Origin: Mantamonas sphyraenae
Taxonomy: Eukaryota; CRuMs; Mantamonadidae
Direction: 5' to 3'
NCBI GenBank assembly: GCA_026936335.1
Contig: JAPMXV010000003.1
Span: 367,181-431,180 of the forward strand
DNA: 64,000 nt
Shown here: positions 1 to 11,415 of the stretch, piece by piece
Layout of the letters: each line of letters starts with the position of its first letter
Numbering within the stretch: the stretch's first letter is position 1
Made by a program: the position numbers and the translations under genes
The notes under the pieces: model-generated
The model's input: the letters and a program-made list of their open reading frames with translations, nothing else
The model's database searches: none
Told to the model about the DNA's origin: nothing

Positions 1-1
1 A

Positions 2-866
<865 letters not shown>

Positions 867-1160
867 TTTGTGTGTGTGTGTGTGTTTTCCTGGTGCTGTG
901 GGCGCTATCGGCGAGCGGGCGCTTTTCAGGGCGGGAACGCTGAATTCGGCGGAGCACGAAAGTGCGAAAGAGCGAAAGAGCGGGGAGTCGGAGTTGGGGC
1001 GGAGGCCGATTGGAAGAATGGAATGGAGGGTGGGAATTCGGTGGATGGGTGGATGCGGTGGGTGTGTGGGGGGTGAGGGGAAGAAGGTGGGAAGGATGGC
1101 AAGGATGGATGATGGTGGAGTTGGGATCATGGTCATGATAGGAGGGTGAACACGTCTGGT

Positions 1161-3386
1161 TTACTCGCCAATGACACCAAGGTACCTCCCAAGCCAGTAC
1201 GACACCAGCCATCCGTTGGGCTCGTACTCTGCGTGTCCGCTGCCGCAATCCACCTGGAACGGGTCGCCATTCCATCGGAACATGCAGATCTCGTCATAGG
1301 GCAGCAGTTTGCGCACATTGGGCTTGCCACCCCGGTCGGGATCGGGTCGCCAGATGATGTCCAGCCGGTGCGAGTTGTGCACGGGCCAGTCGATCAGCTC
1401 CAGCGGCCACTGCCTCAGCGTCTCGATGCCTCGGTCCAGCTCAAAGTTTTTGGCGCCACTCATGCTGTAGATGAGATTCCACAGCGGGCTGGCCACCTCG
1501 CTGCTGATGCGCCATTCGCGCTCGAGACCCAGCATCATCTCTGGCCAAGCCGTGCGCGAGCCAGACCACAAGTACACAAAGAAGGGCAGCAGAGTCAGTT
1601 CGTCGTCGCTATAGTTGTCGTCGTTGGGAATTTGAATCTTGCAGTTGACCACGTTCAGTGCGTAGCCGTGCTTCTCTCGAAGCAGCGCGCTCGCGTCGCT
1701 GAACGTGCTGTCGTTGCCGCTCAGCGCATACGCAGACTCCAGAAACGCCAGAATCTGCACCGAGTTGGGTCCTCGCTCGTCAAAGTAGTACATGTTGTCG
1801 TTGATGTCTACCCAGTTCCACCGTCCCCACTTTGTAGGCTCGCCAAACTCGCCAATCAGATAAAAGTTGTTGGCCACAATGTGGTGCATGACATCGGTGA
1901 CAATGCTGGTGGCTCGTTGCTTCTCCTCGGGCGTCTCTGCCACGAGGTGAGCAAACACGGGATACGTCGCCATGTGGCCTGTGATCTGATCCGACGACGT
2001 TTCCCCCTTCCAAATCCACCCCTCGTCCGTCGTAGAGTTGTACCAGTTGCCCGTGCCCGGTGCAATCTCACCCGTCTTGGCAAATGTTCGTGCGGGATAG
2101 CCCTTGATGCCGGTCAGCTTGGTCGCCATGCGCTCCATGCCTTCAAACGACATCCACGCGTTGCGCTTTGCATCTGCATCCCGTGTCACCGCCCAACGGA
2201 ACGCTTGCGACAGCACGTACTGCCCTGTCCACAACGCATCCGAGTCGGCTGGATGCTTGGTCACGGTGCTTGTGTCGCCAAACCGTGGCAACGACACATC
2301 CGACACCATTCCGTATCGCACATGCCGTGGCACAATCGTCTCGAAATGGGCAGCCTTTTGTGCCAGAGTCCATCGCTGGACATCAATCACAGCCAACCCG
2401 GCGTCGGTGACGGCCCAGGCTGTGGGCAAGCCGTCCTCGTACCACACGTGCAGGTCCAGCACAGCCTGGCCCGGGTGCCAACGAGGGCCGTAGTAATACG
2501 ACCACACACGGCCCGAGGAGGAGTGACGATCGTAGCGCACGATGCCCTTGGAGGTGCCCATCCAGACCTGGGTGCCAGCTGCATCCATGCAGGACGTGGT
2601 GTTGAACGGCAGACCCTGCATGCCGCCAATGCGACCCAGGGTCATGTTGGGATACTGCATGTTGAGTGCAGGCAGCGTGCCGATCCACACAATGTCGTCG
2701 TCGTCGGTCTGGGCAAACGAGGTCACAGTGGCGTCCACGTTGCCCGTCACCCACTCGAATCGCCACCCGTGGGCATCTGTGCGTCGCCAATACTTTGTTT
2801 CTGTGCCAACCACGAGTGCACGCGAAGATGCAAGCACCGCAGACACTGGCTCCTGGCCCAGCGCCGCCTCGTGTTGCAGGCCGTCGTGCGCGTTCCACCA
2901 AAACAGGCCGTGCGGCGTGCCTACAAACGCATGCTCCTCTTTGGACGCCCATGCGGCGCAGGTGATGTGTGACAACGGTGTGTCAAACGCATGTGTGGTG
3001 CATGCGGTGTGCACAGACGCGCACACGTGCAGGGCGTGCGTGTCCAACAACACAAATTCCTGGCCGTCGCCGCCGCCGCGCAGCAGCCGTGTCTCTGCGC
3101 CCACAGACACGCCCAGTGCGGTGTCCACCCGTTCGTACTTGCTGTCGCCCAGGCCTTGCATCAGCCACACGCTGTCGTTGGTCAGCAGCAGTGCCGAAGC
3201 CCTGCCCAGAGGCAGTGCCGTGCGCACATTACCCACCGCAAGCTCGGGCCACTGACCCACAGGCGCTTCGCCTTTGAACGTGTACCGAAAAGCCACCGGC
3301 TGTTCGTACGGCGTGTCAGGCACCACCACGGCCGACGCACATGCAGCCAAGAGGAGCACAAGGGGCAACAGAGTGCGAGGGGTCAT
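1161..3386 (-). CDS. Secreted beta-propeller plus helical-domain protein
   Basis: Single-exon gene of 741 residues, start MTPRTLLPLVLLLAACASA, which is a clear signal peptide. The frame extends upstream without a better ATG. The N-terminal half has short W/G-rich repeats (VWIGT, VWMGTSKGIVRYD) that resemble the two-component-regulator-propeller (Reg_prop) type of beta-propeller blade. The C-terminal half is rich in aromatic residues and helices (GNWYNSTTDEGWIWKG, GRWNWVDINDN, SGSRTAWPEMM), suggesting an alpha-toroid fold such as that of glycosidase-like enzymes. Many N-x-S/T sites fit passage through the secretory pathway. I do not recognise the exact family and assign no enzyme activity. It may be a secreted or cell-surface protein. 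It is tandem to the ARF gene, with 294 bp of GT-rich spacer between its stop and the ARF start. Confidence 0.8.
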   Translation of the reverse strand: MTPRTLLPLVLLLAACASAVVVPDTPYEQPVAFRYTFKGEAPVGQWPELAVGNVRTALPLGRASALLLTNDSVWLMQGLGDSKYERVDTALGVSVGAETRLLRGGGDGQEFVLLDTHALHVCASVHTACTTHAFDTPLSHITCAAWASKEEHAFVGTPHGLFWWNAHDGLQHEAALGQEPVSAVLASSRALVVGTETKYWRRTDAHGWRFEWVTGNVDATVTSFAQTDDDDIVWIGTLPALNMQYPNMTLGRIGGMQGLPFNTTSCMDAAGTQVWMGTSKGIVRYDRHSSSGRVWSYYYGPRWHPGQAVLDLHVWYEDGLPTAWAVTDAGLAVIDVQRWTLAQKAAHFETIVPRHVRYGMVSDVSLPRFGDTSTVTKHPADSDALWTGQYVLSQAFRWAVTRDADAKRNAWMSFEGMERMATKLTGIKGYPARTFAKTGEIAPGTGNWYNSTTDEGWIWKGETSSDQITGHMATYPVFAHLVAETPEEKQRATSIVTDVMHHIVANNFYLIGEFGEPTKWGRWNWVDINDNMYYFDERGPNSVQILAFLESAYALSGNDSTFSDASALLREKHGYALNVVNCKIQIPNDDNYSDDELTLLPFFVYLWSGSRTAWPEMMLGLEREWRISSEVASPLWNLIYSMSGAKNFELDRGIETLRQWPLELIDWPVHNSHRLDIIWRPDPDRGGKPNVRKLLPYDEICMFRWNGDPFQVDCGSGHAEYEPNGWLVSYWLGRYLGVIGE

Positions 3387-3438
3387 CACAGCCTTTTCTT
3401 CTGCCTCACTTTGCGCACGCCCACCCTCCATTCTCCTG

Positions 3439-4499
3439 TCACTCCTTCCTTGCAAGATACACGTAGTGGACACCCTCATCCTCGGGGTCCTCGTGGACGA
3501 CGCCCTCGGCGCGGGGCTTCTCCAGCGTGCGTGTGTCGACGGCCCACTTGTACTTGGCCTTCTCCAGATAGGTGCTGCGCAGCGATGGCCGCGCATACGA
3601 CACGCAAATGTACAGACCGCCCGGTTTGAGCACACGGCTCACCTCGGACAGCATCCGGTCGGCTGCCTTGGCGCTCGACGTCGAACACAGCACCGAGTCC
3701 AGCGTCGCCTTGTCGATCACCACGTCAAACTCGCCCGTGTCAAAGTCCATCTTCTTTACATCCATGCATGTGACTGTCCGTGTGTTGTGGTGAGCCAATC
3801 CCCTCCTCCCGCGTGTCAGCTGCGCCGGCAAACACAAGCGTTGCTAACGCTCCCCTCTTGCCCCACACACACACGCACGCACGCGCTCACACCCACACAC
3901 ACACACACACACACATGGATCAAACAAAACAGACGCAACATACACACCAACCCGTCCTTCTCCTGTGTGCGTGAGGCCATCTGTTTGATCACCACGGGCG
4001 AGATGTCGATGCAGTTCAGCTGTGCGTAGCCGTCCTGAAACATGTCCTCCTGGAAGGCTGAAACAGGCCAGGATCCGGGCAAACAGGATTGCAGGTGCAT
4101 GTCAAAATGCACGTGCACGTGACCAGCGTCTCCATGTCAGCAGTGTGCTCCAGTCCAGCCCGCCACAGTCGCCTGCACAAGAAACGGGCGCGGGCGTCAC
4201 GAGAGGGGTGCCGCCAAAAACTCACTGCCGTTGCCGCATCCCACCACCAGAATGTTGGCATCCTTGGCCACCAGTTCGTTGATCATGTCACACATGTCCT
4301 CGTACGTCTGATACCAGTCGAACGGCTCTGCATCACTGTCCACCCGCCGCCGACGAGTCCCAGGTCCGTCAGTACCTGCACCACAAGCAACAAGCAACCC
4401 CACCCCGGCTCCTCACTGTCCCCCTTTGCTACCCCACCTTTCAAACCGTTCGTTCCAGTAGTCTTCCGACCCGTAGTTGGCCACGGACGAAGAAGACAT
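3439..4499 (-). CDS. SAM-dependent methyltransferase of the METTL13/EEF1AKMT4 type
   Basis: Small class-I methyltransferase of 206 residues in four exons: 4499-4438, 4335-4226, 4057-3944 and 3773-3439. All three junctions agree in phase. The start is MSSSSVANYGSEDYWNERFE. Family marks are the FDWYQTYED block, the SAM-binding loop VVGCGNG, the CIDISPVVIKQM strand with the acidic ribose-binding residue, and the DVVIDKATLD and LKPGGLYICVSY blocks. This pattern is that of the METTL13/ECE2-like family, several members of which methylate lysines of translation elongation factor eEF1A; that substrate is inferred from the family only. The third intron carries a (CA)n tract. It is divergent from the phosphatase gene, with 89 bp between start codons. 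Confidence 0.88.
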
Positions 4500-4588
4500 T
4501 TGCAGGTTCGGTTTGATTGAAACGCGCGAGGATCGCGACAGGTCCGCCAACACAAAAACGAAAAAACCGCGCAGGAACGGCCACAACC
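4500..4588. promoter_or_regulatory. Divergent promoter, methyltransferase / phosphatase
   Basis: All 5' control for two head-to-head genes must lie here or inside the genes. No TATA box is visible. The inference rests only on the 89 bp between start codons. Confidence 0.45.
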
Positions 4589-6520
4589 ATGCAGTACCGC
4601 ACCATGTATGTGATGGCCGCATGGACCATCTGCATTGTTGTCTTTTCGTCGATCTTTGCCGTTGCTTGCCTGGCTCTGTTTGTGCTGGACCGCCGCCGGC
4701 GAAATGCGCAGGTGTCAGGCCAAGTGCCGCCCAGCAATCTCAAGCGTCTCCTGCCACGCATGGTGGCCTGTCTCATCGCCTATGTGCTCGGGTCCCTTCT
4801 GTTGACCCTCAGCGCCTACGACTACATGTCGCCCATCATCTCGTGGATCTTGATCAGTCTGCTGACCATCCCGACGACAGTCCTGCTGCTCCCCGACGGT
4901 CTGACCCCGCTCCTTTCCTCCTCCGACGATTCCATGCGCATGGACGAGTCCCTCACCATGAACAACGTCAAGCCGCGCTTTTCTGTGACCAAGGAACTCG
5001 GCAAGCGCTGGATGGGCAACCGCAAGATGGTCATTGGCCTCGCGTTCGTCCTGACGCTCACCAGCCTCCTGCTCGCCGTCCTCACCGACGGTGCCTGCTC
5101 CTGTGCCCAGCCCAACACCTTTTCCTTCCGCTACCAGCGCCAAGCCCTGCCGCCCGCTTGCCCCGTGGGTGCCCCGTGCCAGGTGTACCTCACTATGACC
5201 CAGGACATCAACCGCGGCATGATCATCAACTTCCACAGCGGCGCCTGGTCAAACTCGACGCAGTTCACCGTGCAGTCGCAAATCCGGTATGGCACCACCA
5301 CTTCCCTCGATCCCTACGACCTCAACATCACTGCACGCGCCTACAACCGCTACTTTGACCGAATCGAGGAGCCTCGTTTCGTACACACCGCCGTCCTGGA
5401 CAACCTCCAGCCCGACACCGAATATTTCTTCCGCGTGGCCGCTGCCCCCTCCGAGAAGGATGCACTCAACTGGTCGCCAGAGTACAAATTCCGCACCCCG
5501 CCGCTGGACAACGTGCGTTTTGTCACAGGGGGCGACGTCGGCCTCTCCGACAACGCACAGAAGCTCATGAAGGTGGCTGGCCAGATGAACCCGCACTTTA
5601 TTGCCATTGGCGGCGATCTCGCGTATGCAAACTCCCTCGCCACTTGCTACCGCCGCTGGGACGAGTGGCTCAAGATCCTGCCCACAACCCAGGACGGCCA
5701 CATGATTCCTCTCATCGCCTCCATCGGCAACCACGAGGTCGGCGGCTTTGGAATCCCGCGCAACGAGGTCGTGTTCTTCCCAGAGTACTTTGGGCAAAGC
5801 GACCAGGCCTTCAAGACCGGTGACGAGCGCCTGACGGTGAGTTGCAGTGTGTGTGCGCAGATTCCCTGCGCTTGTTTCTCCCTCCAGCCTCTTTCAGACC
5901 ACCAATCCCCACTCACACACACAAACTCACAACCCGATCACCTTTCACGTCCCTTTCTGCTCCCACAGTACTGGAAGCATTACGTGGGCAACCACACGGG
6001 CCTTGTGGTGCTGGACTCGGGCTGCACCGAGCCCCTCACCGGACCGCAGAGCGACTTTATGGACAAGACTCTGGGTGCATTCAACGACAAGACAAGCTCC
6101 GAGTGCCGCAGCAACACGCTGGCGCTGTACCACGTGCCTCTGTTCCCGTCTGTGCGTTCCTTTGCCGAATCCAAGCCCAACCGTGACGCCTGGATGCCTC
6201 TCTTTGATAAGCACGGCCTCAACGCCGCGCTGGAGAACCACGACCACTACTACAGCCGCACCTTCCCCATGAAGGGCGGCAAGAAGGTCAGCAGCTCCAC
6301 AGAAGGCACCACCTACGTCGGCGACGGCTCCATGGGCGTCAATGTCCGCCCTGTCAGCGCCCCCAAGGAGGACTACCAGGCTGTGCGCGAAGCAAAGAAC
6401 TTTTTCTTTGAGGTCACTCTCACCAAGGGCTCCATGTCCTTTGTCACCTACGACCAGGACGGCAAGCAGTTTGATCAGTTTGTGGTCGCCTCCTCTCGGG
6501 CCTGCGACAACGGCAACTGA
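4589..6520 (+). CDS. Membrane-anchored purple acid phosphatase-like metallophosphatase
   Basis: Two exons, 4589-5836 and 5969-6520, give 599 residues. Residues 1 to about 175 hold four hydrophobic helices (for example the run after MYVMAAWTICIVV and the one at KMVIGLAFVLTLT). A fibronectin-like N-terminal PAP domain follows, then the calcineurin-like phosphoesterase core. Metal-binding motifs are in order: GGDVG, GGDLAYAN, GNHE, YHVPLF and NHDHYYSR. The last departs from the usual GHxHxYER but keeps both histidines. The 132-bp intron is a multiple of three and has no in-frame stop, so the frame reads through it. Splicing at GTGAGT/CCCACAG gives the expected LTYWKHYVGN joint. A start at 4517 is also possible but would leave only 17 bp to the neighbouring start. 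Likely an ecto-phosphatase. Most PAPs are secreted, so the four-helix anchor is unusual. Confidence 0.87.
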   Translation: MQYRTMYVMAAWTICIVVFSSIFAVACLALFVLDRRRRNAQVSGQVPPSNLKRLLPRMVACLIAYVLGSLLLTLSAYDYMSPIISWILISLLTIPTTVLLLPDGLTPLLSSSDDSMRMDESLTMNNVKPRFSVTKELGKRWMGNRKMVIGLAFVLTLTSLLLAVLTDGACSCAQPNTFSFRYQRQALPPACPVGAPCQVYLTMTQDINRGMIINFHSGAWSNSTQFTVQSQIRYGTTTSLDPYDLNITARAYNRYFDRIEEPRFVHTAVLDNLQPDTEYFFRVAAAPSEKDALNWSPEYKFRTPPLDNVRFVTGGDVGLSDNAQKLMKVAGQMNPHFIAIGGDLAYANSLATCYRRWDEWLKILPTTQDGHMIPLIASIGNHEVGGFGIPRNEVVFFPEYFGQSDQAFKTGDERLTVSCSVCAQIPCACFSLQPLSDHQSPLTHTNSQPDHLSRPFLLPQYWKHYVGNHTGLVVLDSGCTEPLTGPQSDFMDKTLGAFNDKTSSECRSNTLALYHVPLFPSVRSFAESKPNRDAWMPLFDKHGLNAALENHDHYYSRTFPMKGGKKVSSSTEGTTYVGDGSMGVNVRPVSAPKEDYQAVREAKNFFFEVTLTKGSMSFVTYDQDGKQFDQFVVASSRACDNGN

Positions 6521-6663
6521 TCGCGTCCTTCTCCCTCCACGTCGTCAGTCGTCGAAAGCACCGCCTCGCAGTGGTTGGTGCATGCAGGGAGAGTTTTGTG
6601 AGAAAAGAAATGCAGAACAATCCAACCGACATCACGCACACACCCAACCCAACCCACGCACCA

Positions 6664-9600
6664 ATGTCGGGAAGGAAAGCAGCGAGGAAAGAGGCGCAAA
6701 AGAAGAAAGAAGAGCTGTTTGCGGCAGAGGTGGCACGCAGAGAAGCGGAAAAGGCAGCCAAGGCAGCCAAGAGAGGCAAGCGGCGAGATGGCAAGACCTT
6801 TGACACGCCCAAGCCGTCCTTTCTGGACTTTGGCGATTGGAATGGCAAGACGCCGCTCGCCCAGCTGTATGAATGGTGTCAGAAGAACAAGTATGAAAAG
6901 CCGCGGTTTGCACAAGCCAAGTGCAGGACGCAGGGGCGACACCGCTGCCGCGTGGTGCTCGTCGACAAGAAGCGCAAAGAAAGCACCTTTGTGACCGACG
7001 AGGACTACAGCAGCTTCCAAGAGGCCAAGTACTACGCAGCCACAGTGGCCTTGCATCACTTTATGGGCGATCGGCAGCTGGACCGCATCCTGCCGCCCGT
7101 GTTTGTGGAGTACTGGAAGGAACTCGGCAAGAAGGCCAGCCTGCGTGAGGTGCAGGAGCGAGAGCGGGCTGAACGCGAAGCAAAGGCGTAAGTTGTGTGT
7201 GGGGGGTTGTATGTGCGTGTCTTTATTGTGGTCGATGCTGGAGCTGTGTGTAGCGACGCTGACGCGCTCGGAACGATGCGGCGGACTCGGAACACAGCGA
7301 GGAAGCACGGAAGCGCGAAGAGGAGCGGTTAGCCAAGCTGCCACGCGTGCATATGGATGAAGAGACCCGCAGGCGAGTAGAAGAGGCCATCCGCATCAAC
7401 AGGCAGCTGTACACGGTGACGGAGAATGCCTCCCAGCTGTCGCAGGCCTTGCAACAAGTGCATTCCGACACCGGCGGCAGCAGCAGCAGCAGCCACAGCG
7501 GAAGCGGTGGCAGCAGCAGGCGAGGTAGCAACACAAGCGGAGGTGTCGACAGCGACACAGTGGACAAGTATGTCAAGCGCCTTGTCAAGCTGGGCTTCAA
7601 AAAGGCCCACGCACGTCAGGCCTTTTCCAGCGGCGGTGCCAACAGTGTTGACGACGCCCTCGACTATTTGTGTCTCAATGTCCCTGAGGACGAATTGCCC
7701 ATGGCCTTTCGCCCCAACTCGGACATTAAGCTGGAGACCAAGCGTGTGCTAGTGTCGTCGTCCTCTTCTTCCTCCTCCTCTTCCTCCTCCTCTTCTGGTG
7801 CGCAGTCTTCTGTCAATCCCGAAGACTTTGAGGGCCTGGAGCCGTTGATGGAGGCTGGATTCGCCATGGATGTGGCACTGGAAGCGTTGCGGGAGCACGG
7901 CGACGAGGAGTCGGCGCTGATTGCGCTGCATACAGACATGGTGTTGCGCGCTGTGGGTGAGACAGACCCCATTGTCCTCATGGACGCGTCTGCAGAGAGT
8001 ATGGAGGCCGAGACGGTTGAGGAGGCGCGTGCAGAGGAGTTGCTTGTCCTCGAATCCATCTTCATGGACGAGCTGCAGCAGCACGAAACGGCCAATGGCT
8101 CGCTTCAGGTGGTGCTACAAACAGAAAACGGCACTGTGCGCATGCTTGTGCCCAAGCACAACCTGTACCCCTTCCAACTGCCTGTGCTCATGTACCAGGA
8201 CAGCGCCCTGGAGCCAGCCATGCGCGTCCACGTGAGCGCAAAGATGAACCAGCATGCGCTGGGCCTTCTGGGCTCCCCTATGCTCTACGAGTGTGTCATG
8301 TGGATCCAGGACAACCTGCAGGCCACCCTGGACGAGCCTCCGCCCATCGACGAAAGCGTACCCCTCCTCAGCAGTATCCAGCTTGAATCCAGCGAAACCG
8401 CAGACGAGGACGATGATGCCACCAGCATTGACACTGTTGAGCAAGACGACGACAATGACGATGACGATGATGATGATGATGATGATGATTCGGGGTCCAG
8501 CCGCGGGGGCCGTGCACGCGATCGCGGGCGCGGCAAGGCAGGACGCTCGAGAAGCAAGGGCAAAGACAAAGGCAAGGGCAAAGACAAGGGCAAAGGCAAG
8601 GGTTCGAGTCGCAGCAGAAGCCGAGGGAGGCACAGACGCAAAGTGCTGGATCCAGAGACGAGGCAGCGGCTGGAGGAAGCCATCCAAGTGGACACAAAGA
8701 AACGCGACAAGCTGCTCAAGGTGCGTGAAAAGCTGCCTGCGTATCAGTGCAGAGAGGAGGTGCTCGAAACAATCAACAAGCACCAAGTGACGGTGATCAG
8801 CGGAGGCACGGGCTGTGGCAAGACGACGCAGGTGCCGCAGTTTATTCTGGAGCAGATTCTGCTGAGCAAGTCGCGGTACAAAATTGGCGACATTGTGTGC
8901 ACACAGCCACGACGACTGGCGGCCATTGGAGTGGCGTCGCGCGTAGCGGAGGAGCGTGGCGAGCAGATCGGCTCCATGGTGGGCTACCAGGTGCGCCTGG
9001 ACTCCAAAATCAGCCAGGTAACACGTCTGGTGTACTGCACCACAGGCATTCTGCTGCGCAGGCTTCAAGGTGACGGACAATTGGACGGCGTCTCCTGCGT
9101 CGTTGTGGATGAAGTCCACGAACGCTCCATGGACGTCGACTTTCTCCTTGTCCTGCTGCGGGAGCTGGTCAAGAAGCGCAAGGATCTCAAGGTCGTGCTC
9201 ATGAGTGCCACTCTCAACGCAGAGCTCTTTGCAGAGTATTTTGGAGGCGCAAAGGTGCTCGAAATCCCAGGGCGCACCTTTCCCGTAAACACATTCTTCC
9301 TCGAAGACGCAGTCGAGTACGCCGGCTTCTCACTGCCCAAGAACGCGGAACACGGACGCGGGGCGCTGAAGCGAGAGCTGCGCGACGTGCAACTGCTGCG
9401 CGAACACTTGGGCGTGGAGATGGAGGAGTACGTGGGCTCCAATCCCAAGCGACTGACAGCAAGCGACTATGTGGACATGGTGCGAGCCCAGTTTGGGTCT
9501 GCATCGTACGACGCTGTACAGACAGTGACATGGATGGACAGGGAGAGTGTGAACTACGATCTGATCGAACAGCTGGTGTTTGCCATCGACGCCAACAATC

Positions 9601-11240
9601 GCAACTCAAAGGACGGCGACGGTGCCATTCTTGTGTTTATGCAGGGTGTGGCAGAGATCAGCACCGTGTGCAGGAGACTGGAGGACCACGCACGCGGCCA
9701 GGGCAAGAGCTCCAAGTTTTGGATCCTGCCACTGCATAGTGGGCTAACCACGCAAGAGCAGCGGCAGGTGTTTCGCACACCTCCGAACGGCGTGCGCAAG
9801 GTCGTGGTCAGCACCAACATTGCAGAGACGTCCATCACCATCGACGACGTGGTCTTTGTCATCGATTCGGGCCACATGAAGGAGACGCAATTCGACGCCG
9901 CCAGCAACATGTCCCTGCTGGTGGACACGTGGGTGTCCCGTGCCGCCGCCAAGCAGCGTGCTGGGCGTGCTGGACGTGTGCGCGAGGGCGTTTGCTTCCA
10001 TCTGTTCACGTCGGTGAAGCACGAAAACATGTCTGCACACCAGCTGCCCGAAATCATGCGTGTGCCTCTCGAGCAACTGTGCCTGCAGATCATGGCCATG
10101 GGCATGGGATCGCCCAAAAAGTTCCTGGCCAAGGCACTTCAGCCGCCGGACAGCAAATCGATTGCTGCTGCCCTGCAAAGCCTGCTCAGCCTTCAAGCCA
10201 TCACGTCCGAGGGCCGCATCACCGTGCTGGGTGAGCATCTGGCCAATCTGCCTGTGGACGTGCGCTGCGGCAAGATGATTCTGTACGGCGTCATGTTTGG
10301 GTGTGTGGAGCCGGTGTGTGTCATTGCGGCGCAGCTGAGCGTCCGCTCCCCGTTTTTGTCGCCCATGGACAAGCGCAGCGAGGCAGACGAGGCCAAGCTG
10401 CAATTTGTTGTTGAGGAAGAACAGAGCGACCATTTGACGTTTTATCACGCGTACAACGACTGGCAGCAGGCGCACAACCGTTGGAAGTTCTGCCGCGACG
10501 CGTTTCTGTCGCACACCACCATGCAGAACATCCATGAGCTCAACTGGGCGTTTATGGACACGCTGGTTGAGGGAGGCTTTGTGACGCCTGCCGCTTGCCG
10601 GCTGATGAAGCGCGGCGGTGGCGGAGGAGGCGGGAGCAGCAGCAGCAGCAGCAGCGGCGGCCGTGGAGGCAACAGGCAGGCGGCAGGCGAGGTGGAGGCA
10701 CTGCGAAGCAATGCCACAGACGCCAACGTGATCAAGGCCGTGCTTGCCGCAGGGCTGTATCCAAACGTCGTCGAGGTGAAGCTGCCCGAAAAGACGTACG
10801 TGCAAACCGAGAACGGGACGATCCTGACGGATAACAAGGACGCGAAGAAGGTTCGGTACTACACTCGTGAGGACGGCCGTGTCTTTTTGCATCCGTCCAC
10901 GGTCAACTTTAGCGCCAAACACTTCAAGACGCCGTACTTGGTGTACCTGAACAAGGTGCACACATCCAAGATTTTCGTGCGAGACACGTCTGCCGTCACG
11001 CTGTTTGCACTGCTTCTGTTTGGCGGCCAATTGAAGATCGACCACGAAAAGCAAGTGATCACCCTGGACAACTGGATCCGGTGTCGGGCCAGCGCTCGTG
11101 TGGGCGTCTTGGTCAAGGAGCTCAAGACGGAACTGGACAGGCTGCTCAGCTGCAAACTCGCCGCCCCCGAGCTGGACATCGCCAACACAAAGGTCATCCA
11201 AGTGATTCGTGACGTGCTCGACGACGTGTGGGGTTCATGA
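6664..11240 (+). CDS. DEAH/RHA RNA helicase, DHX29/DHX57 type
   Basis: Two exons, 6664-7187 and 7298-11240, give 1488 residues. The junction joins ..REAKA to EEARKREEE in phase. Domains in order: a double-stranded-RNA-binding-like region (PLAQLYEWCQKNK to ALHHF, residues about 60-140); a UBA-like helix bundle (KRLVKLGFKKAHA); a Ser-rich spacer; a second UBA-like segment (LEPLMEAGFAMDVA); an RWD domain (EELLVLESIF); an Asp-rich and Lys/Gly/Ser-rich linker; then the helicase core. Core motifs are GGTGCGKTTQ (I), DEVH (II), SAT (III) and AGRAGR (VI). HA2 and OB-fold regions follow. This order matches DHX29 and DHX57, which act in ribosome scanning and RNA remodelling. No CCCH zinc finger of the DHX57 type is visible. 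Ser and Gly tracts interrupt the C-terminal part. Confidence 0.9.
8455..8490 (+). repeat. GAT/GAC triplet tract
   Basis: A run of mostly GAT codons inside the helicase gene encodes poly-Asp in the linker between the RWD domain and the helicase core. Confidence 0.85.
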
Positions 11241-11415
11241 GGAGCAACATGGGGGATCAGAACCCACACGAGGCAGCGCGGCATGCTGTGGATCCTACCA
11301 GACGAGGTGATGCGACGTGTGGACGTGTGTAATGAATGCTTCGCAGTGGGCACAGCAAAGCTCTGGCTCAGCTCCAACCCATCAAACAAAACTTGATGTC
11401 GTCGTCGTCACGAAA

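Noticed and set aside
3889-3915. (CA)n run as a functional element
   Set aside because: It lies in a methyltransferase intron. Similar CA/GT runs occur in several introns and spacers, so it is probably simple microsatellite or acceptor-side composition.
5837-5968. In-frame 44-residue insert as part of the phosphatase
   Set aside because: It has GTGAGT and a pyrimidine-rich CCCACAG acceptor and a low-complexity translation. Removing it joins the expected phosphatase sequence.
9744-11201. 485-codon minus-strand frame inside the helicase gene
   Set aside because: Antisense shadow of the helicase core. No independent start context or domain.
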